Below, one piece after another: positions 53,178-61,890 of a stretch of DNA of 64,000 nucleotides; within the stretch, counting starts at the first letter, position 1; the number at the start of each line of letters is the position of its first letter. The position numbers and the translations under genes are program-made. This DNA comes from Cohnella zeiphila (GTDB lineage Bacteria > Bacillota > Bacilli > Paenibacillales > Paenibacillaceae): contig NZ_JACJVO010000032.1 of the NCBI RefSeq assembly GCF_014212055.1, positions 1-64,000 on the forward strand, written 5' to 3'. The notes beneath the pieces are model-generated. The model saw nothing but the letters and a program-made list of their open reading frames with translations. It was not told the origin of the DNA and did not search any database.

Positions 53178-53471
53178 ATGGAACTCCCGCCATGGTTCCA
53201 AAACGCAATTCAGAGTCGACTGGAAGACGTTACAGCAATGATCAGACGTCAGTCGGAGCAGTGCAAACTTAACGACGAAGAAAATAAAGCTTTTGAGGCT
53301 ATGTTTTCCGGTGTAGATAAAACGCTACTGCCGGGATTTATGGAATGGGAGGACAAGCATCATTTCAATCGGGCTTTGGAGAATGAGCGGCTTTATCTGC
53401 AGGGGATGAGGAATGGTGCGCAGCTTGTTTTTGCTCTACTGAATGGCACATTGCCTGGTGAGAAAACGTAG
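53178..53471 (+). CDS. Hypothetical small soluble protein
   Basis: The 97-residue protein is predicted mostly helical (IRRQSEQCKLNDEENKAFEA; ALENERLYLQGMRNGAQLVF) with no membrane segment. The pattern of the last helix, YLQGMRNGAQLVFALL, resembles small uncharacterised Firmicute proteins. AAGGAGG precedes the ATG, so it is expressed, probably with the Spo0E-like gene 25 bases upstream. Confidence 0.65.
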   Translation: MELPPWFQNAIQSRLEDVTAMIRRQSEQCKLNDEENKAFEAMFSGVDKTLLPGFMEWEDKHHFNRALENERLYLQGMRNGAQLVFALLNGTLPGEKT

Positions 53472-53556
53472 ACGATCCTGAAATTGTGAGATGTTTATCT
53501 AAATTACGCCGGTTCGCGAAGATTTGCTGTAAAAAACGTTTAGGAGATGAGAATCG

Positions 53557-54633
53557 ATGAGGACGATTCCTACCAACCGCTACTATCCTTCAATGGGACA
53601 TTTGCTAGACGTATATGACCGCGGCGGGAGAAGGCTGGGGTTTGACGCAGAAGATCTGTCCGAATATGAAGATTGGAAAAAAACGGCGAGATCCAAATTA
53701 ACGGAGATTACGGGGATCGATCAGATGGAAACCTGCGATTTACAGCCTGCTCTGCTGGAATCTGTGCAACAGAACGGATTCCAGAGGGATAAGATGGCGA
53801 TTCAGACGGAACCGGACGTCTGGATGCCCTTCTATCTGCTTGTTCCTGACGACTTGAAAGCCGGCGAGCGGCGCCCGTGCGTCATCGCTCCGCATGGCCA
53901 TGGCATCGCGGGGAAATATGGAGTTGCCGGAAGGACGGATATTCCCGCCGTGAAGGATGCGATTGAGAAATACAATAGCGATTACGGCGTCCAATTCGTG
54001 AAACGGGGTTATCTCGTTTTCTGCCCGGATGCCAGGGGGGTTGGCGAACGCAGGGAGTGGACAGGGCAGTCGGACCAGGAGAGCGATTTGTTAAAGAGCA
54101 CTTGTGCGCAGCTGAATCACATGGCGATCAGCATGGGACAGTCCGTCACCGGGATGTGGGTATGGGATCTCATGCGGTTGTTGGATTACATAGCAACCCG
54201 GGAAGACTGCAGAGCCGATCGCATCGCATGCTGCGGCCTGTCCGGGGGAGGACTGCAGACGTTGTGGCTTGCTGCCCTGGATGACAGGGTGAGATGCGCC
54301 GTCATCAGCGGGTATTTCTATGGATACAGAGATTCTCTGTTGAAATTATCCAATAATTGCTCCTGCAACTATGTACCGCATGTATGGCAGCATGTAGATA
54401 TGGGAGATCTCGGCGCATTGATCGCTCCGAGGCCGCTCTTGATCGAGACGGGCGATCAAGATCCGCTAAACGGGGAACGGGGGCTCGCCAACGTAACCGA
54501 ACAGTTCGAAATAACAAACAAGGCCTATAGTCTATTGGGGGCGGCGGATAAGCTGAATCATTATATTTTTGAAGGCGGGCATCAATGGCAAGGAGCCCAA
54601 TCGTATGAGTTCGTTGACAAGTGGCTGCAATAG
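53557..54633 (+). CDS. Alpha/beta hydrolase (Abhydrolase_7/dienelactone-hydrolase-like)
   Basis: The 358-residue enzyme has an alpha/beta-hydrolase fold. The nucleophile Ser is in CCGLSGGGLQTLWLA near residue 229, the Asp in IETGDQDPLNGERG near 308 and the His in FEGGHQWQGA near 345. The oxyanion region is IAPHGHGIAGKYG. It lacks a signal peptide. Similar Paenibacillus proteins are annotated as acetyl-xylan or glucuronoyl-type esterases, but the substrate is unknown. AGGAGATGAG precedes the ATG. Confidence 0.82.
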   Translation: MRTIPTNRYYPSMGHLLDVYDRGGRRLGFDAEDLSEYEDWKKTARSKLTEITGIDQMETCDLQPALLESVQQNGFQRDKMAIQTEPDVWMPFYLLVPDDLKAGERRPCVIAPHGHGIAGKYGVAGRTDIPAVKDAIEKYNSDYGVQFVKRGYLVFCPDARGVGERREWTGQSDQESDLLKSTCAQLNHMAISMGQSVTGMWVWDLMRLLDYIATREDCRADRIACCGLSGGGLQTLWLAALDDRVRCAVISGYFYGYRDSLLKLSNNCSCNYVPHVWQHVDMGDLGALIAPRPLLIETGDQDPLNGERGLANVTEQFEITNKAYSLLGAADKLNHYIFEGGHQWQGAQSYEFVDKWLQ

Positions 54634-54668
54634 GGGACTAGGATTCTATAACCGGAATGTGGAAGATA

Positions 54669-54695
54669 AGCCCAGGCGTATTCAACGCTTGGGCT
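54669..54695. terminator. Bidirectional terminator between convergent genes
   Basis: AGCCCAGGCG pairs with CGCTTGGGCT across TATTCAA, with one G-T pair. It lies between the hydrolase and the aldo/keto reductase stop codons and can serve both. Confidence 0.7.
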
Positions 54696-54701
54696 CTTAT
54701 C

Positions 54702-55730
54702 CTATTGCCATCTCCTGCGCCGTTCGGCGCTCATCCACTCGGGCGTCCAGGTTTGCTCTTTGTCATCGATACGTTTGCCTGGCGGAACAATGGCATCAAT
54801 CGCATCCAACACATCGGTGCCGAGCCTCAACTCTGCACCGGAAATATAGGCTTTTAATTGCTCTAAGGTGCGCGGTCCCCATAGGGTCGATGTGACGGAC
54901 GGATGACTTTGGGTAAAAGCGACGGCCATATCCGCGAGTAGAATCCCCGCTTCATTTGCAAGCTCTTGCAGCTTTTCAATGATCGTAAACTTATACTCAT
55001 TCTCAGCTAACTCGGGATCTAACGTATCCGCATATCCTTTTAAAGTGGCAGCGCGCGAATCGCTTTGTGCAGCCTGACCCGCCTTGTATTTTCCAGTTAG
55101 TAAGCCGCCGGATAAGGGACTGTACACCAATAGAGAAAGGTCATATTGTTTAGCGACCTCAGCAAGTTCAAATTCCATTCGCCGATTAATCAGAGAATAG
55201 GGGGTTTGCTCGCTTACAAATCGCTGAATAGGATATCGATCGCTAATGGCTTGTGCTTGAACCATTTGCCAGCCCAGGTGATTGGAAGTGCCGATATGAT
55301 GAATTTTCCCTTCTCTCGCCAAATCGTTCAACGTTAATAGAATCTCCTCATAAGCAACAAATTCAAAAGGAAGATGGAGTTGATAGAGGTCAATATAATC
55401 GGTCTGCAATCGTAATAGACTTTGTTCAACAGCCGTTCGGATCCAACGACGGGATGCGCCGCTATGATTTAATTCATGAGCAGCCTCCGCACCAAATTTA
55501 GAAGCTAATAGGACATTCTGCCGCCTGTTCTTAATCGCTTTTCCGATAATGCGTTCCGATTCCCCATTTCCGTATCTGTTGGATGTATCGATCAGATTGA
55601 TGCCATAATCCAATGCTTCATCAATCATCTTTATACTCTCTTCTTCGCTTGCCCTAGATCCAAAGCTTGATCCGCCTAATGCAAACGCGCTGACTTTGGT
55701 ACCCGTCTTCCCAAGATATCGGTATTCCAT
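54702..55730 (-). CDS. Aldo/keto reductase family protein
   Basis: The 342-residue TIM-barrel oxidoreductase carries the family signatures MEYRYLGKTGTKVSAFALGG at the start, INLIDTSNRYGNGESERIIG near residue 46 with catalytic Tyr, and LLASKFG with the catalytic Lys near 83. TDYIDLYQLHLP follows near 115. It reduces or oxidises small carbonyl compounds with NADPH. GGGAGGAAAA precedes the ATG at 55730. A TTGAAC-17-TATAAT promoter lies upstream, and it is divergent to a TetR regulator. Confidence 0.92.
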   Translation of the reverse strand: MEYRYLGKTGTKVSAFALGGSSFGSRASEEESIKMIDEALDYGINLIDTSNRYGNGESERIIGKAIKNRRQNVLLASKFGAEAAHELNHSGASRRWIRTAVEQSLLRLQTDYIDLYQLHLPFEFVAYEEILLTLNDLAREGKIHHIGTSNHLGWQMVQAQAISDRYPIQRFVSEQTPYSLINRRMEFELAEVAKQYDLSLLVYSPLSGGLLTGKYKAGQAAQSDSRAATLKGYADTLDPELAENEYKFTIIEKLQELANEAGILLADMAVAFTQSHPSVTSTLWGPRTLEQLKAYISGAELRLGTDVLDAIDAIVPPGKRIDDKEQTWTPEWMSAERRRRWQ

Positions 55731-55760
55731 GGTTTTCCTCCCTGAATTTATAATGAACTC

Positions 55761-55868
55761 GTGTTGATTAAGGCTATAGCAGTCATTATAATCAGGCATG
55801 ACAAGGGGTTCAATGAACATAAAAGGCCGAGTGTTGATTAATAGATACAACGCGAAAAGTGTTGATAA
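55761..55868. repeat. Three GTGTTGATWA direct repeats, candidate regulator sites
   Basis: GTGTTGATTA at 55761-55770 and 55831-55840, and GTGTTGATAA at 55859-55868, all in the same orientation within the 168-base divergent region. The first lies just downstream of the aldo/keto reductase -10 box, the others near the TetR start. They are candidate binding sites for the neighbouring TetR protein, although TetR sites are more often palindromic. Confidence 0.55.
55785..55813 (-). promoter_or_regulatory. Promoter of the aldo/keto reductase gene
   Basis: On the minus strand TTGAAC and TATAAT are separated by 17 bases, about 55 bases before the ATG. Confidence 0.65.
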
Positions 55869-55898
55869 CGAACGCATTTCATAGCAGGAGGAAAACAA

Positions 55899-56492
55899 AT
55901 GATCGAAAATAGTACGGATACGAGAGTGATCCGCAGTCGTACCCTAATGGAGAACGCATTGTTGTCTATTTTAGAGAAAGAAGGGGTTAAAAGGCTGACA
56001 GTTAAAAACCTTTGCCAAGTAGCGGGAATAAATCGAGGCACCTTTTATTTGCATTATAAAGATATTTTTCATCTGATTGAGGAAACGGCCTTGATTCAAG
56101 GATTATTAAGTGTATTTGAACCTGTCCGTATTCAGGAGTTGAGGAACTATCCTGATCATGAAGGAGCTTATCCTCCGATCGCCAAAGCCTTTCAATACAT
56201 GCATAAGCATGCCAGCTTTTTTAAAGCGCTATTCCATTCGGAAGCTCCGGCAGAATTAAAAGAACGGCTCCAGTATCTAGTAGGCACACGCTTGTATGAG
56301 AATCTGAGACGAGATCAAGCGGATAAGAATGAAAGTCTATTTACCGACTACGCAATTGCTTATTTAGGAAATGCACAGTTTGGAATGATCCAACACTGGT
56401 TTAAGACGGATCGTGCCATGCCTCCTGAAGATATAGCGAGGATGTTGACCGCATATATACGCCATGCACCATGTCTTGACCACAAGGTTTGA
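55899..56492 (+). CDS. TetR/AcrR family regulator
   Basis: The 197-residue protein has a TetR helix-turn-helix at about residues 12-58 (RLTVKNLCQVAGINRGTFYL, then HYKDIFHLIEE). The remainder is a helical ligand/dimerisation domain with no identified ligand. AGGAGG precedes the ATG. It is divergent from the aldo/keto reductase and probably controls it. A terminator follows at 56529-56571. Confidence 0.9.
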   Translation: MIENSTDTRVIRSRTLMENALLSILEKEGVKRLTVKNLCQVAGINRGTFYLHYKDIFHLIEETALIQGLLSVFEPVRIQELRNYPDHEGAYPPIAKAFQYMHKHASFFKALFHSEAPAELKERLQYLVGTRLYENLRRDQADKNESLFTDYAIAYLGNAQFGMIQHWFKTDRAMPPEDIARMLTAYIRHAPCLDHKV

Positions 56493-56528
56493 AGTTTGGA
56501 AGGTACTGCAGTCCGGAACCCTGCACAC

Positions 56529-56571
56529 GACCGCTCTGATGGCGATTCATCAAGCGGTTTATTCTTTTTTT
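56529..56571 (+). terminator. Terminator after the TetR gene
   Basis: GACCGCT pairs with AGCGGTT over a loop that itself holds a weak stem (CTGATGGCGATTCATCA), then TATTCTTTTTTT follows. Confidence 0.8.
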
Positions 56572-56704
56572 AGACTTCGTTTAGATCCCTGTTAGAGCCC
56601 CTTTAGAAATAACCCCTAAACTGAAAAGGAAAACAGTTGAAGAAGGGGAGGGAACTCGTCAGTTCATCCGGCTGGAGGCCGGTAAGTCCATGGCGTAAAC
56701 GGGT

Positions 56705-57745
56705 ATGCAAAAGAAACCGTCTGTGCTGCTCCGAGCGATCAAAAGGGTACAGGACCACCCGGTTCTTTATAGCGGTAAAAAAATTCATATCGTCTATTTC
56801 GGAATCTTCAGCGCCTTGAACGCGATGTCGATCCTAACCGCTTTCTATTATTACTTGTTCATTCACGGATATGCCGTCCCGGAAAGCACTTACTACATGC
56901 TGCCGGTCGGGGGATGGATGGTTTGGGCCGGCGCCAGGCTCATGCATCTGATGGCGCTCGGGAAGAAATTTTACCGGAATCCCAGAAAATATTTGTTCGA
57001 GACCGGGTTTTACTTCCAGGGCGGAATCGTAGGTGCCGTTCTATGGTCGATTCTATATGCTTCCGTTGCGAACATCCCGCTCAGCTTCGTTTGGGACGGT
57101 CTTTGCTTCGGTACGCTGCTGGGACAATTTTTCGGACGAATCGGTTGTTTTAATTACGGGTGCTGTTACGGGAAAACAACGACTTCCCGATGGGGCGTCG
57201 CCTACACCAACTTGAAATCGAAAATTTTACGGCTTCATCCCGAGCTCCAAGGCGTGCGCGTTCATCCGGTGCAGCTCTACAAGGCCGGCCTGAATCTCGC
57301 CGCTTTTACGACCTTGATGTGCCTCATTCCCTTACATCTGCCCAACGGTCTCATTACCATCGGGTTTCTCATCTACCATGGAGCGACGCGCATCATGATG
57401 GAATGGTTTCGCGCGGACATTTATTTCCATCAAAAGAGAAACCGGATTACCTATTACTTTTCGGTGATGGCGATCCTCTCGCCCATTCCGCTGCTGTTGT
57501 TCGGGAAGGCTGCCGATCCCTTATTTGGGCAGCGCAGTCCGCTATCCGAGCCTCATTCGCTGAAGTCCGTGAATCAGCTTTTGTTCCATACTCCGTATTT
57601 GATAGAGATCATTCTGCTCATCGGGGCCATCATGTTCGTCGGGTACGGAATTCACGGCAAAACTTTAGGAAGATTTCCCATTCCGGAGAGGGGGACACAT
57701 GAACACCACCGTGATGATCGTCGGGGCCGGTCCCTACGGCATTAG
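56705..57745 (+). CDS. Lgt-like (prolipoprotein diacylglyceryl transferase family) membrane protein
   Basis: The 346-residue protein has at least seven predicted membrane segments and resembles Lgt. The family's conserved region is present as GTLLGQFFGRIGCFNYGCCYGKTTTSRWGV near residue 137, given here in full only by position with key GRIGCFNYGC, and HPVQLYKAGLNL near 187. The usual GNFINGE-like sequence is replaced by a Cys-rich CFNYGCC, so the reaction may differ. Housekeeping Lgt is normally elsewhere. The last 47 bases overlap the next gene, so the four genes to 60253 form one operon. The ATG lacks a clear ribosome site. Confidence 0.72.
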   Translation: MQKKPSVLLRAIKRVQDHPVLYSGKKIHIVYFGIFSALNAMSILTAFYYYLFIHGYAVPESTYYMLPVGGWMVWAGARLMHLMALGKKFYRNPRKYLFETGFYFQGGIVGAVLWSILYASVANIPLSFVWDGLCFGTLLGQFFGRIGCFNYGCCYGKTTTSRWGVAYTNLKSKILRLHPELQGVRVHPVQLYKAGLNLAAFTTLMCLIPLHLPNGLITIGFLIYHGATRIMMEWFRADIYFHQKRNRITYYFSVMAILSPIPLLLFGKAADPLFGQRSPLSEPHSLKSVNQLLFHTPYLIEIILLIGAIMFVGYGIHGKTLGRFPIPERGTHEHHRDDRRGRSLRH

Positions 57746-58823
57746 TCTGGCCTATGAGCTTTGGCGGCGCAAAGTGCCGTTCGTCATCGCGGGGCAGCCC
57801 TTCTCGCTTTGGTTCGATCATACGCTCGGCTCCATGTCGATACGGTCCGACTATCATACGAGCGAGATCTATACGCGAGACAAAATGTTCAACATCGAGC
57901 GCTTTATCCGGCAGAAATTCCCCGACCGGGCCGACGAGCTGTTGAACCATCGCATCCCGACTTCGGTATTTCGCGATTATTTGCGGGATGTGTTGAAGCG
58001 CTTGCCATTTCCAATCGAACGGCAAAAAGTGGTTCATGTGAAGAAGCAGGGGGCCTTCTTCGTACACACGTTGGAAGACGGGCGGCAAGTGGTCTCCGAG
58101 GCGAGCGTCATGGCCACGGGCATCGAGAATCACCGCGTGATTCCGGACGGTCTGGCACCGCTGAGATCCGACCTTGTGTTGCACAGCTGGCAGGTGGCGG
58201 ACTACGAGAAGCTAAAAAACAAGCGTCTGCTCGTTGTAGGAGCAGGGCAGTCCGCCGCGGAATGCGCCGCCCATCTGTCCAAGGAAAACCAGGTCACCTG
58301 GGTCATGCGCAAGCAACCCGTGTTCTATTCCGAGCCGATCAATCTGCCAAAGCCGGTGTTCAAGTTCATCCTGTACGCCACTCCGTATTACTATTTCCTG
58401 CCGCCGCGGATCAAATCGCTGCTCGGCCAGAAATTCGTCGAGACGACCATTACGCCGGATATGAAAAGCCTATGGGAATCGAAAGACCTTCGCACCGTCT
58501 ATGCGGACGTAAACGACTTGAAGCTGTATGAGGAGGAAGGCGGACCCATCCGATCGGGCGTATTGAACGAGTCCTATGATAGGGTGATCGCGGCGACAGG
58601 CTTCCGCTACCGATTGGATGCGCTCCGCTTCCTGGATCCCGGTCTTCGGCGTGCCATTCGAGTCGAAGGCGACATCCCGATCGTCAATTTCCGATTTGAG
58701 ACGAGCGTAGCAAAGCTGTTTATGGTCGGCGGAATCACGGAACCCCGTTATGGCCCCGCACAGCGGTTCATGATCGGGGCGAGACACGCTGCGCTTACTT
58801 TAGGGAGAGAATTGTGCCCATGA
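57699..58823 (+). CDS. Flavin-dependent monooxygenase-like NAD(P)/FAD oxidoreductase
   Basis: The 374-residue protein has two dinucleotide-binding folds: MIVGAGPYGISLAYEL at residues 6-21 for FAD and LLVVGAGQSAAECAAHL near 173 for NADPH. The ATG motif VMATGIENH and the C-terminal GGITEPRYGPAQRFMIGARH are typical of this superfamily. It resembles lysine/ornithine N-monooxygenases and FMO-like enzymes. GGAGAGGGGG precedes the ATG. The start lies within the Lgt-like gene and its end overlaps the next start by four bases. Confidence 0.85.
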   Translation: MNTTVMIVGAGPYGISLAYELWRRKVPFVIAGQPFSLWFDHTLGSMSIRSDYHTSEIYTRDKMFNIERFIRQKFPDRADELLNHRIPTSVFRDYLRDVLKRLPFPIERQKVVHVKKQGAFFVHTLEDGRQVVSEASVMATGIENHRVIPDGLAPLRSDLVLHSWQVADYEKLKNKRLLVVGAGQSAAECAAHLSKENQVTWVMRKQPVFYSEPINLPKPVFKFILYATPYYYFLPPRIKSLLGQKFVETTITPDMKSLWESKDLRTVYADVNDLKLYEEEGGPIRSGVLNESYDRVIAATGFRYRLDALRFLDPGLRRAIRVEGDIPIVNFRFETSVAKLFMVGGITEPRYGPAQRFMIGARHAALTLGRELCP

Positions 58824-59698
58824 TTGTTCCTTTGTCGCCGTTGCAAAGATGCGATGCTTTTTCGCGCCAAGCGCCGATTTTTTTGAAGCGGGAAGATTTG
58901 ATCCGACCGGGCGGAGGAAATAAAGTCCGCCGCTTTCAAGCTTTTTTCGATCGGTACGGATCGGTGGACCGCCTGGTGGCCATGTCCGATCCCGGATCGC
59001 ATACGTTTCGAATCCTGCTGCAATTTCTGCAAGAGAACGAGGGGAAAGGAGCCAAGGAGCTTCACTTTCTCGAGCGAGCGGCCGTCACGACACCCTACGC
59101 GGATCAGGGAAGGAAGCTTTACTTGAATCACCCTCGCGTTACGGTCCGTCAGGCTCCGGCCCTCATTCAACTGGCCAAGTATTTGGCTTACAGGTGGCTC
59201 CCGTTCCGCGGCGTTCGTACGATCGGGATCGGCGGCTGGGTTTCCTTGTCGCCTAACCCATTTGAAACGGCGTTCAGCGAGTGCATTCAACAACTGCAGG
59301 AATATAACGTCGAAGGTCCGATCGTGCATTTATTTCCGATCGCTTCAGGGAACATGCTCGACGGCTTTCTGCATCGGAAAGCACGATCCGCGCCCATGGA
59401 CCATTCCTTCATCGGCGTAACGACCGGGCATCGGTTGTCCGCCCCGCTATTAAGGATGAAATACGGCCGATATCGCGAAGTCGCGTTCATCCGCCCCTTC
59501 CGCCTGTCGATGGAACAATATCGGAACCGAGCGGTTCGATTTCATCGACATACGGGGGTTTGGCTCGACCCGATCCATACGATTCATCTGTACGATGTTC
59601 TCGAGAGCAGAAGGCTTCCGAAGGATGCGGCGATTGTCGTGTGGATTACGTGCCCGTATCTCGACTCCATCGATTTTACGTGCAATAGCCGGGATTAA
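58820..59698 (+). CDS. PLP-fold enzyme, ACC deaminase/D-cysteine desulfhydrase-like
   Basis: The 292-residue protein resembles the tryptophan-synthase-beta fold group. The PLP lysine is in LKREDLIRPGGGNKVRRFQ near residue 37. The substrate loop, usually SNHTR, reads GSHTFR near 57, and the phosphate loop is FPIASGNMLDGFL near 174. The loss of the Asn suggests an altered substrate or reaction. The ATG overlaps the flavoprotein stop codon (ATGA), so translation is coupled. Confidence 0.75.
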   Translation: MIVPLSPLQRCDAFSRQAPIFLKREDLIRPGGGNKVRRFQAFFDRYGSVDRLVAMSDPGSHTFRILLQFLQENEGKGAKELHFLERAAVTTPYADQGRKLYLNHPRVTVRQAPALIQLAKYLAYRWLPFRGVRTIGIGGWVSLSPNPFETAFSECIQQLQEYNVEGPIVHLFPIASGNMLDGFLHRKARSAPMDHSFIGVTTGHRLSAPLLRMKYGRYREVAFIRPFRLSMEQYRNRAVRFHRHTGVWLDPIHTIHLYDVLESRRLPKDAAIVVWITCPYLDSIDFTCNSRD

Positions 59699-59707
59699 GG
59701 AGGGAAC

Positions 59708-60253
59708 ATGAGACGAAATCTTCGGTCGCCCTACGGCGTGCAGACAGCTTTTACCAAACGGGATATCCTGAGTGAAAGGGCAGATGTCGTGGGGAAAATC
59801 GGAGCAACCGAGAGAAAGTGGCTGCTGACGCTCCATCTGTTATTTTCCGGGCTGATGCTTGGCGAAGCGTTTGTCTTCCTGATTCTGAGCATTACAGCTG
59901 CCAATACGAACGATGTCGGTGTGCTTCAAGCGTGTTATACCAGTATGCAAATGTTATCCAAAACAGCTGTTCGATACTCCGTCATCTTCGTAATCATCAC
60001 CGGGATCTTACTGTCGGTACGGACCCACTGGGGGCTCTTCAAATATAACTGGATTATCGCCAAGGAAATCTTGACGCTCCTGACGGTCGGATTGGGACCG
60101 ATCGGTATGTATGCCTGGACGCTCCAAGCGGTCAAGCTGACATCGACGGAAGGATCAAGCGTCCTTCAGGATCCGGCGTTCATCGTGAACAAAGGCGAGC
60201 TGTGGATCGGGATTATTCTCCAGATCCTAAAACAAAAAAAGCGACTTGCCTGA
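59708..60253 (+). CDS. Small integral membrane protein (DUF2269-like)
   Basis: The 181-residue protein has a basic N-terminal 40 residues and four predicted membrane segments (LLTLHLLFSGLMLGEAFVFL; YSVIFVIITGILLSV; IAKEILTLLTVGLGPIGMYA; and a short last one). It loosely resembles DUF2269-type proteins. AAGGAGGGAAC precedes the ATG, nine bases after the PLP-enzyme gene. As the last gene of the operon it may anchor or transport the product. Confidence 0.6.
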   Translation: MRRNLRSPYGVQTAFTKRDILSERADVVGKIGATERKWLLTLHLLFSGLMLGEAFVFLILSITAANTNDVGVLQACYTSMQMLSKTAVRYSVIFVIITGILLSVRTHWGLFKYNWIIAKEILTLLTVGLGPIGMYAWTLQAVKLTSTEGSSVLQDPAFIVNKGELWIGIILQILKQKKRLA

Positions 60254-60255
60254 AT

Positions 60256-60520
60256 AAAGGGAAGGATCAACTGGTCTTTGGAGGAGATAACATTAATCGC
60301 GGTAAAGACAGCGGCAAGGTTTGAAGAAGGTGAAGCAACTGAAGGACACGCATCCTGATCATGTCGTTGCTCTGAACGGCAATCACGAGAAATCATTCGC
60401 TGCGGCGGAAATGGAAGAGCTTGTAGAATGGGTGTGTAACTTGCCGTTGATTTACGAAGATGACCAATTTATATTCACCCATTTTGGACTTAACCTCTAT
60501 GAAAATATGCATTTTCAACA
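60256..60520 (+). pseudogene. Decayed copy of a metallophosphoesterase
   Basis: Sequence from 60256 matches the gene at 61235 in pieces: DQLVFGGDNINRGKDSG, a frameshift, VKQLKDTHPDHVVALNGNHE, a deletion, then FAAAEMEELVEWVCNLPLIY. The central part containing the metal-binding His region is missing. It is a dead duplicate. Confidence 0.75.
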
Positions 60521-60539
60521 GGCTGCTTTTGTTCTATTT

Positions 60540-61066
60540 TTATAAAAATAATGTTTCTCCTTTCCTCAAATCCAACTTATGATTGTTTATCAAAATCGTA
60601 TGGTTATCTTTCCATTCAATATCAACTTGATCCACTCTTTTCTCTACATAAATTTTTTTCTTAAACCATAAGGGTCCGTTTAATTCACCTAGTACACCAA
60701 ATGTCCCCATTCCACCTGCGTCGGTATGATAGAACTTAACCGTGTATTTTCCGTCAGGAGAGTGAACTGTTGTCAGTAGTTCTTTTGCCCCTGAAAACAT
60801 CGTTGTAAAAAGCATCGTAATGAAAAGAACAAAAATTAGTATTATCGAGAAAATCGTTGTAAACCGGCTTCTAAACTTTGCATTCCGAATTGTTTTATCG
60901 AAAAAACCTATTACTCCAAGAGTCAATGTTAAAAAAGAAAAAAGAAGAATCACATAAAAAGGAAGGCAATCAGCCATTTGCTTCTTATATTTGAATAAAG
61001 TGAATATGCTGTCGTTAAGTACAGAATTATGATAAGGAAGAAGGCACCCCAACTATATTTCTTCAA
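60540..61066 (-). pseudogene. Frameshifted DUF5412-like membrane protein
   Basis: The C-terminal region (HSPDGKYTVKFYHTDAGGMG, then KKKIYVEKRVDQVDIEWKDN) resembles DUF5412. The long frame starts at 61052 without a ribosome site. A good GGAGGTGAG site instead precedes a TTG at 61066 in another frame, which encodes MKKYSWGAFFLIIILYLTT, a membrane helix, and stops near 60950. The two frames look like one protein broken by a single-base shift near 60955-60980. A sequencing error could produce the same picture. Confidence 0.6.
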
Positions 61067-61234
61067 ATGCTTCTCACCTCCATAACTAAACTCAAAAAGT
61101 CAACAATTTGTAAATAGGATCCGAGTCTTTATAATATTAGACTCATTCCCCATAATCTATGTTTTGCATTTTACGATTTTTATTAATCTTTCAACGTCTC
61201 CAAGTCAGGCCTTGGGGTTGATACGATAATCTCA

Positions 61235-61849
61235 ATGGATCAGCTGATCTTTGGAGGAGACTACATTAATCGGGGCAAGGATAGCGGCAAGGTTATTAAG
61301 ACGGTGAAGCAACTGAAGGACAAGCATCCCGATCATGTTGTTGCTTTGATTGGGAATCACGAGGAGATGATGAAGGACTACTACCGGAACGGAGATCAGC
61401 TCTGGTTGAAGCATGGGGGACAGAAAACTTTAAAAGATTTCGAGAAAACATTCGCCGCGGCGGAAATGGAAGAGCTTGTGGAGTGGGTGTGTAAATTGCC
61501 GTTGGTTTACGAAGATGACCAATTTATTTTCACTCATTCTGGACTGAACCCCTATGAAGCCTTGAATGAGCAGAGTCGAGATATCCTCTGGATGTCGGAA
61601 GCCGATTTTTACGACATTTCGAAGGAAGTTCTTTTCAGCCTAACGCGTAACAAACCTGTCGTACACGGTCATACGCCGGTTGAACGTATCTATTTCGACG
61701 GCGCAAGGCTGAATGGCGATCTCGGCAGCCATACGTACTTTCTTGAGGAAGAGCGGGGACTCGCTTTGGTTGATTTAAGCCGAATGATTTATTATGTCTA
61801 CAAGCAGTCTACCGGAAAAATCGAGAAGCGGGAGGTTTTACGCTTTTAA
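61235..61849 (+). CDS. Metallophosphoesterase, probably N-terminally truncated
   Basis: The 204-residue protein matches Ser/Thr phosphatase-like calcineurin-fold enzymes: FGGDYINRGKDSGKV near residue 6, ALIGNHEEMM near 38, FIFTHSGLNP near 98 and VVHGHTPVERI near 142. Full-length relatives start about 30 residues earlier with a DxH motif (ISDIHG-like) that supplies the first metal ligands. No such sequence precedes 61235 in this frame, so the enzyme is likely inactive. No clear ribosome site is seen before the ATG. Confidence 0.7.
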   Translation: MDQLIFGGDYINRGKDSGKVIKTVKQLKDKHPDHVVALIGNHEEMMKDYYRNGDQLWLKHGGQKTLKDFEKTFAAAEMEELVEWVCKLPLVYEDDQFIFTHSGLNPYEALNEQSRDILWMSEADFYDISKEVLFSLTRNKPVVHGHTPVERIYFDGARLNGDLGSHTYFLEEERGLALVDLSRMIYYVYKQSTGKIEKREVLRF

Positions 61850-61890
61850 AGTGGTTCGCCATCGAGCATCTTCACAAGGAAGGAGGTCAG

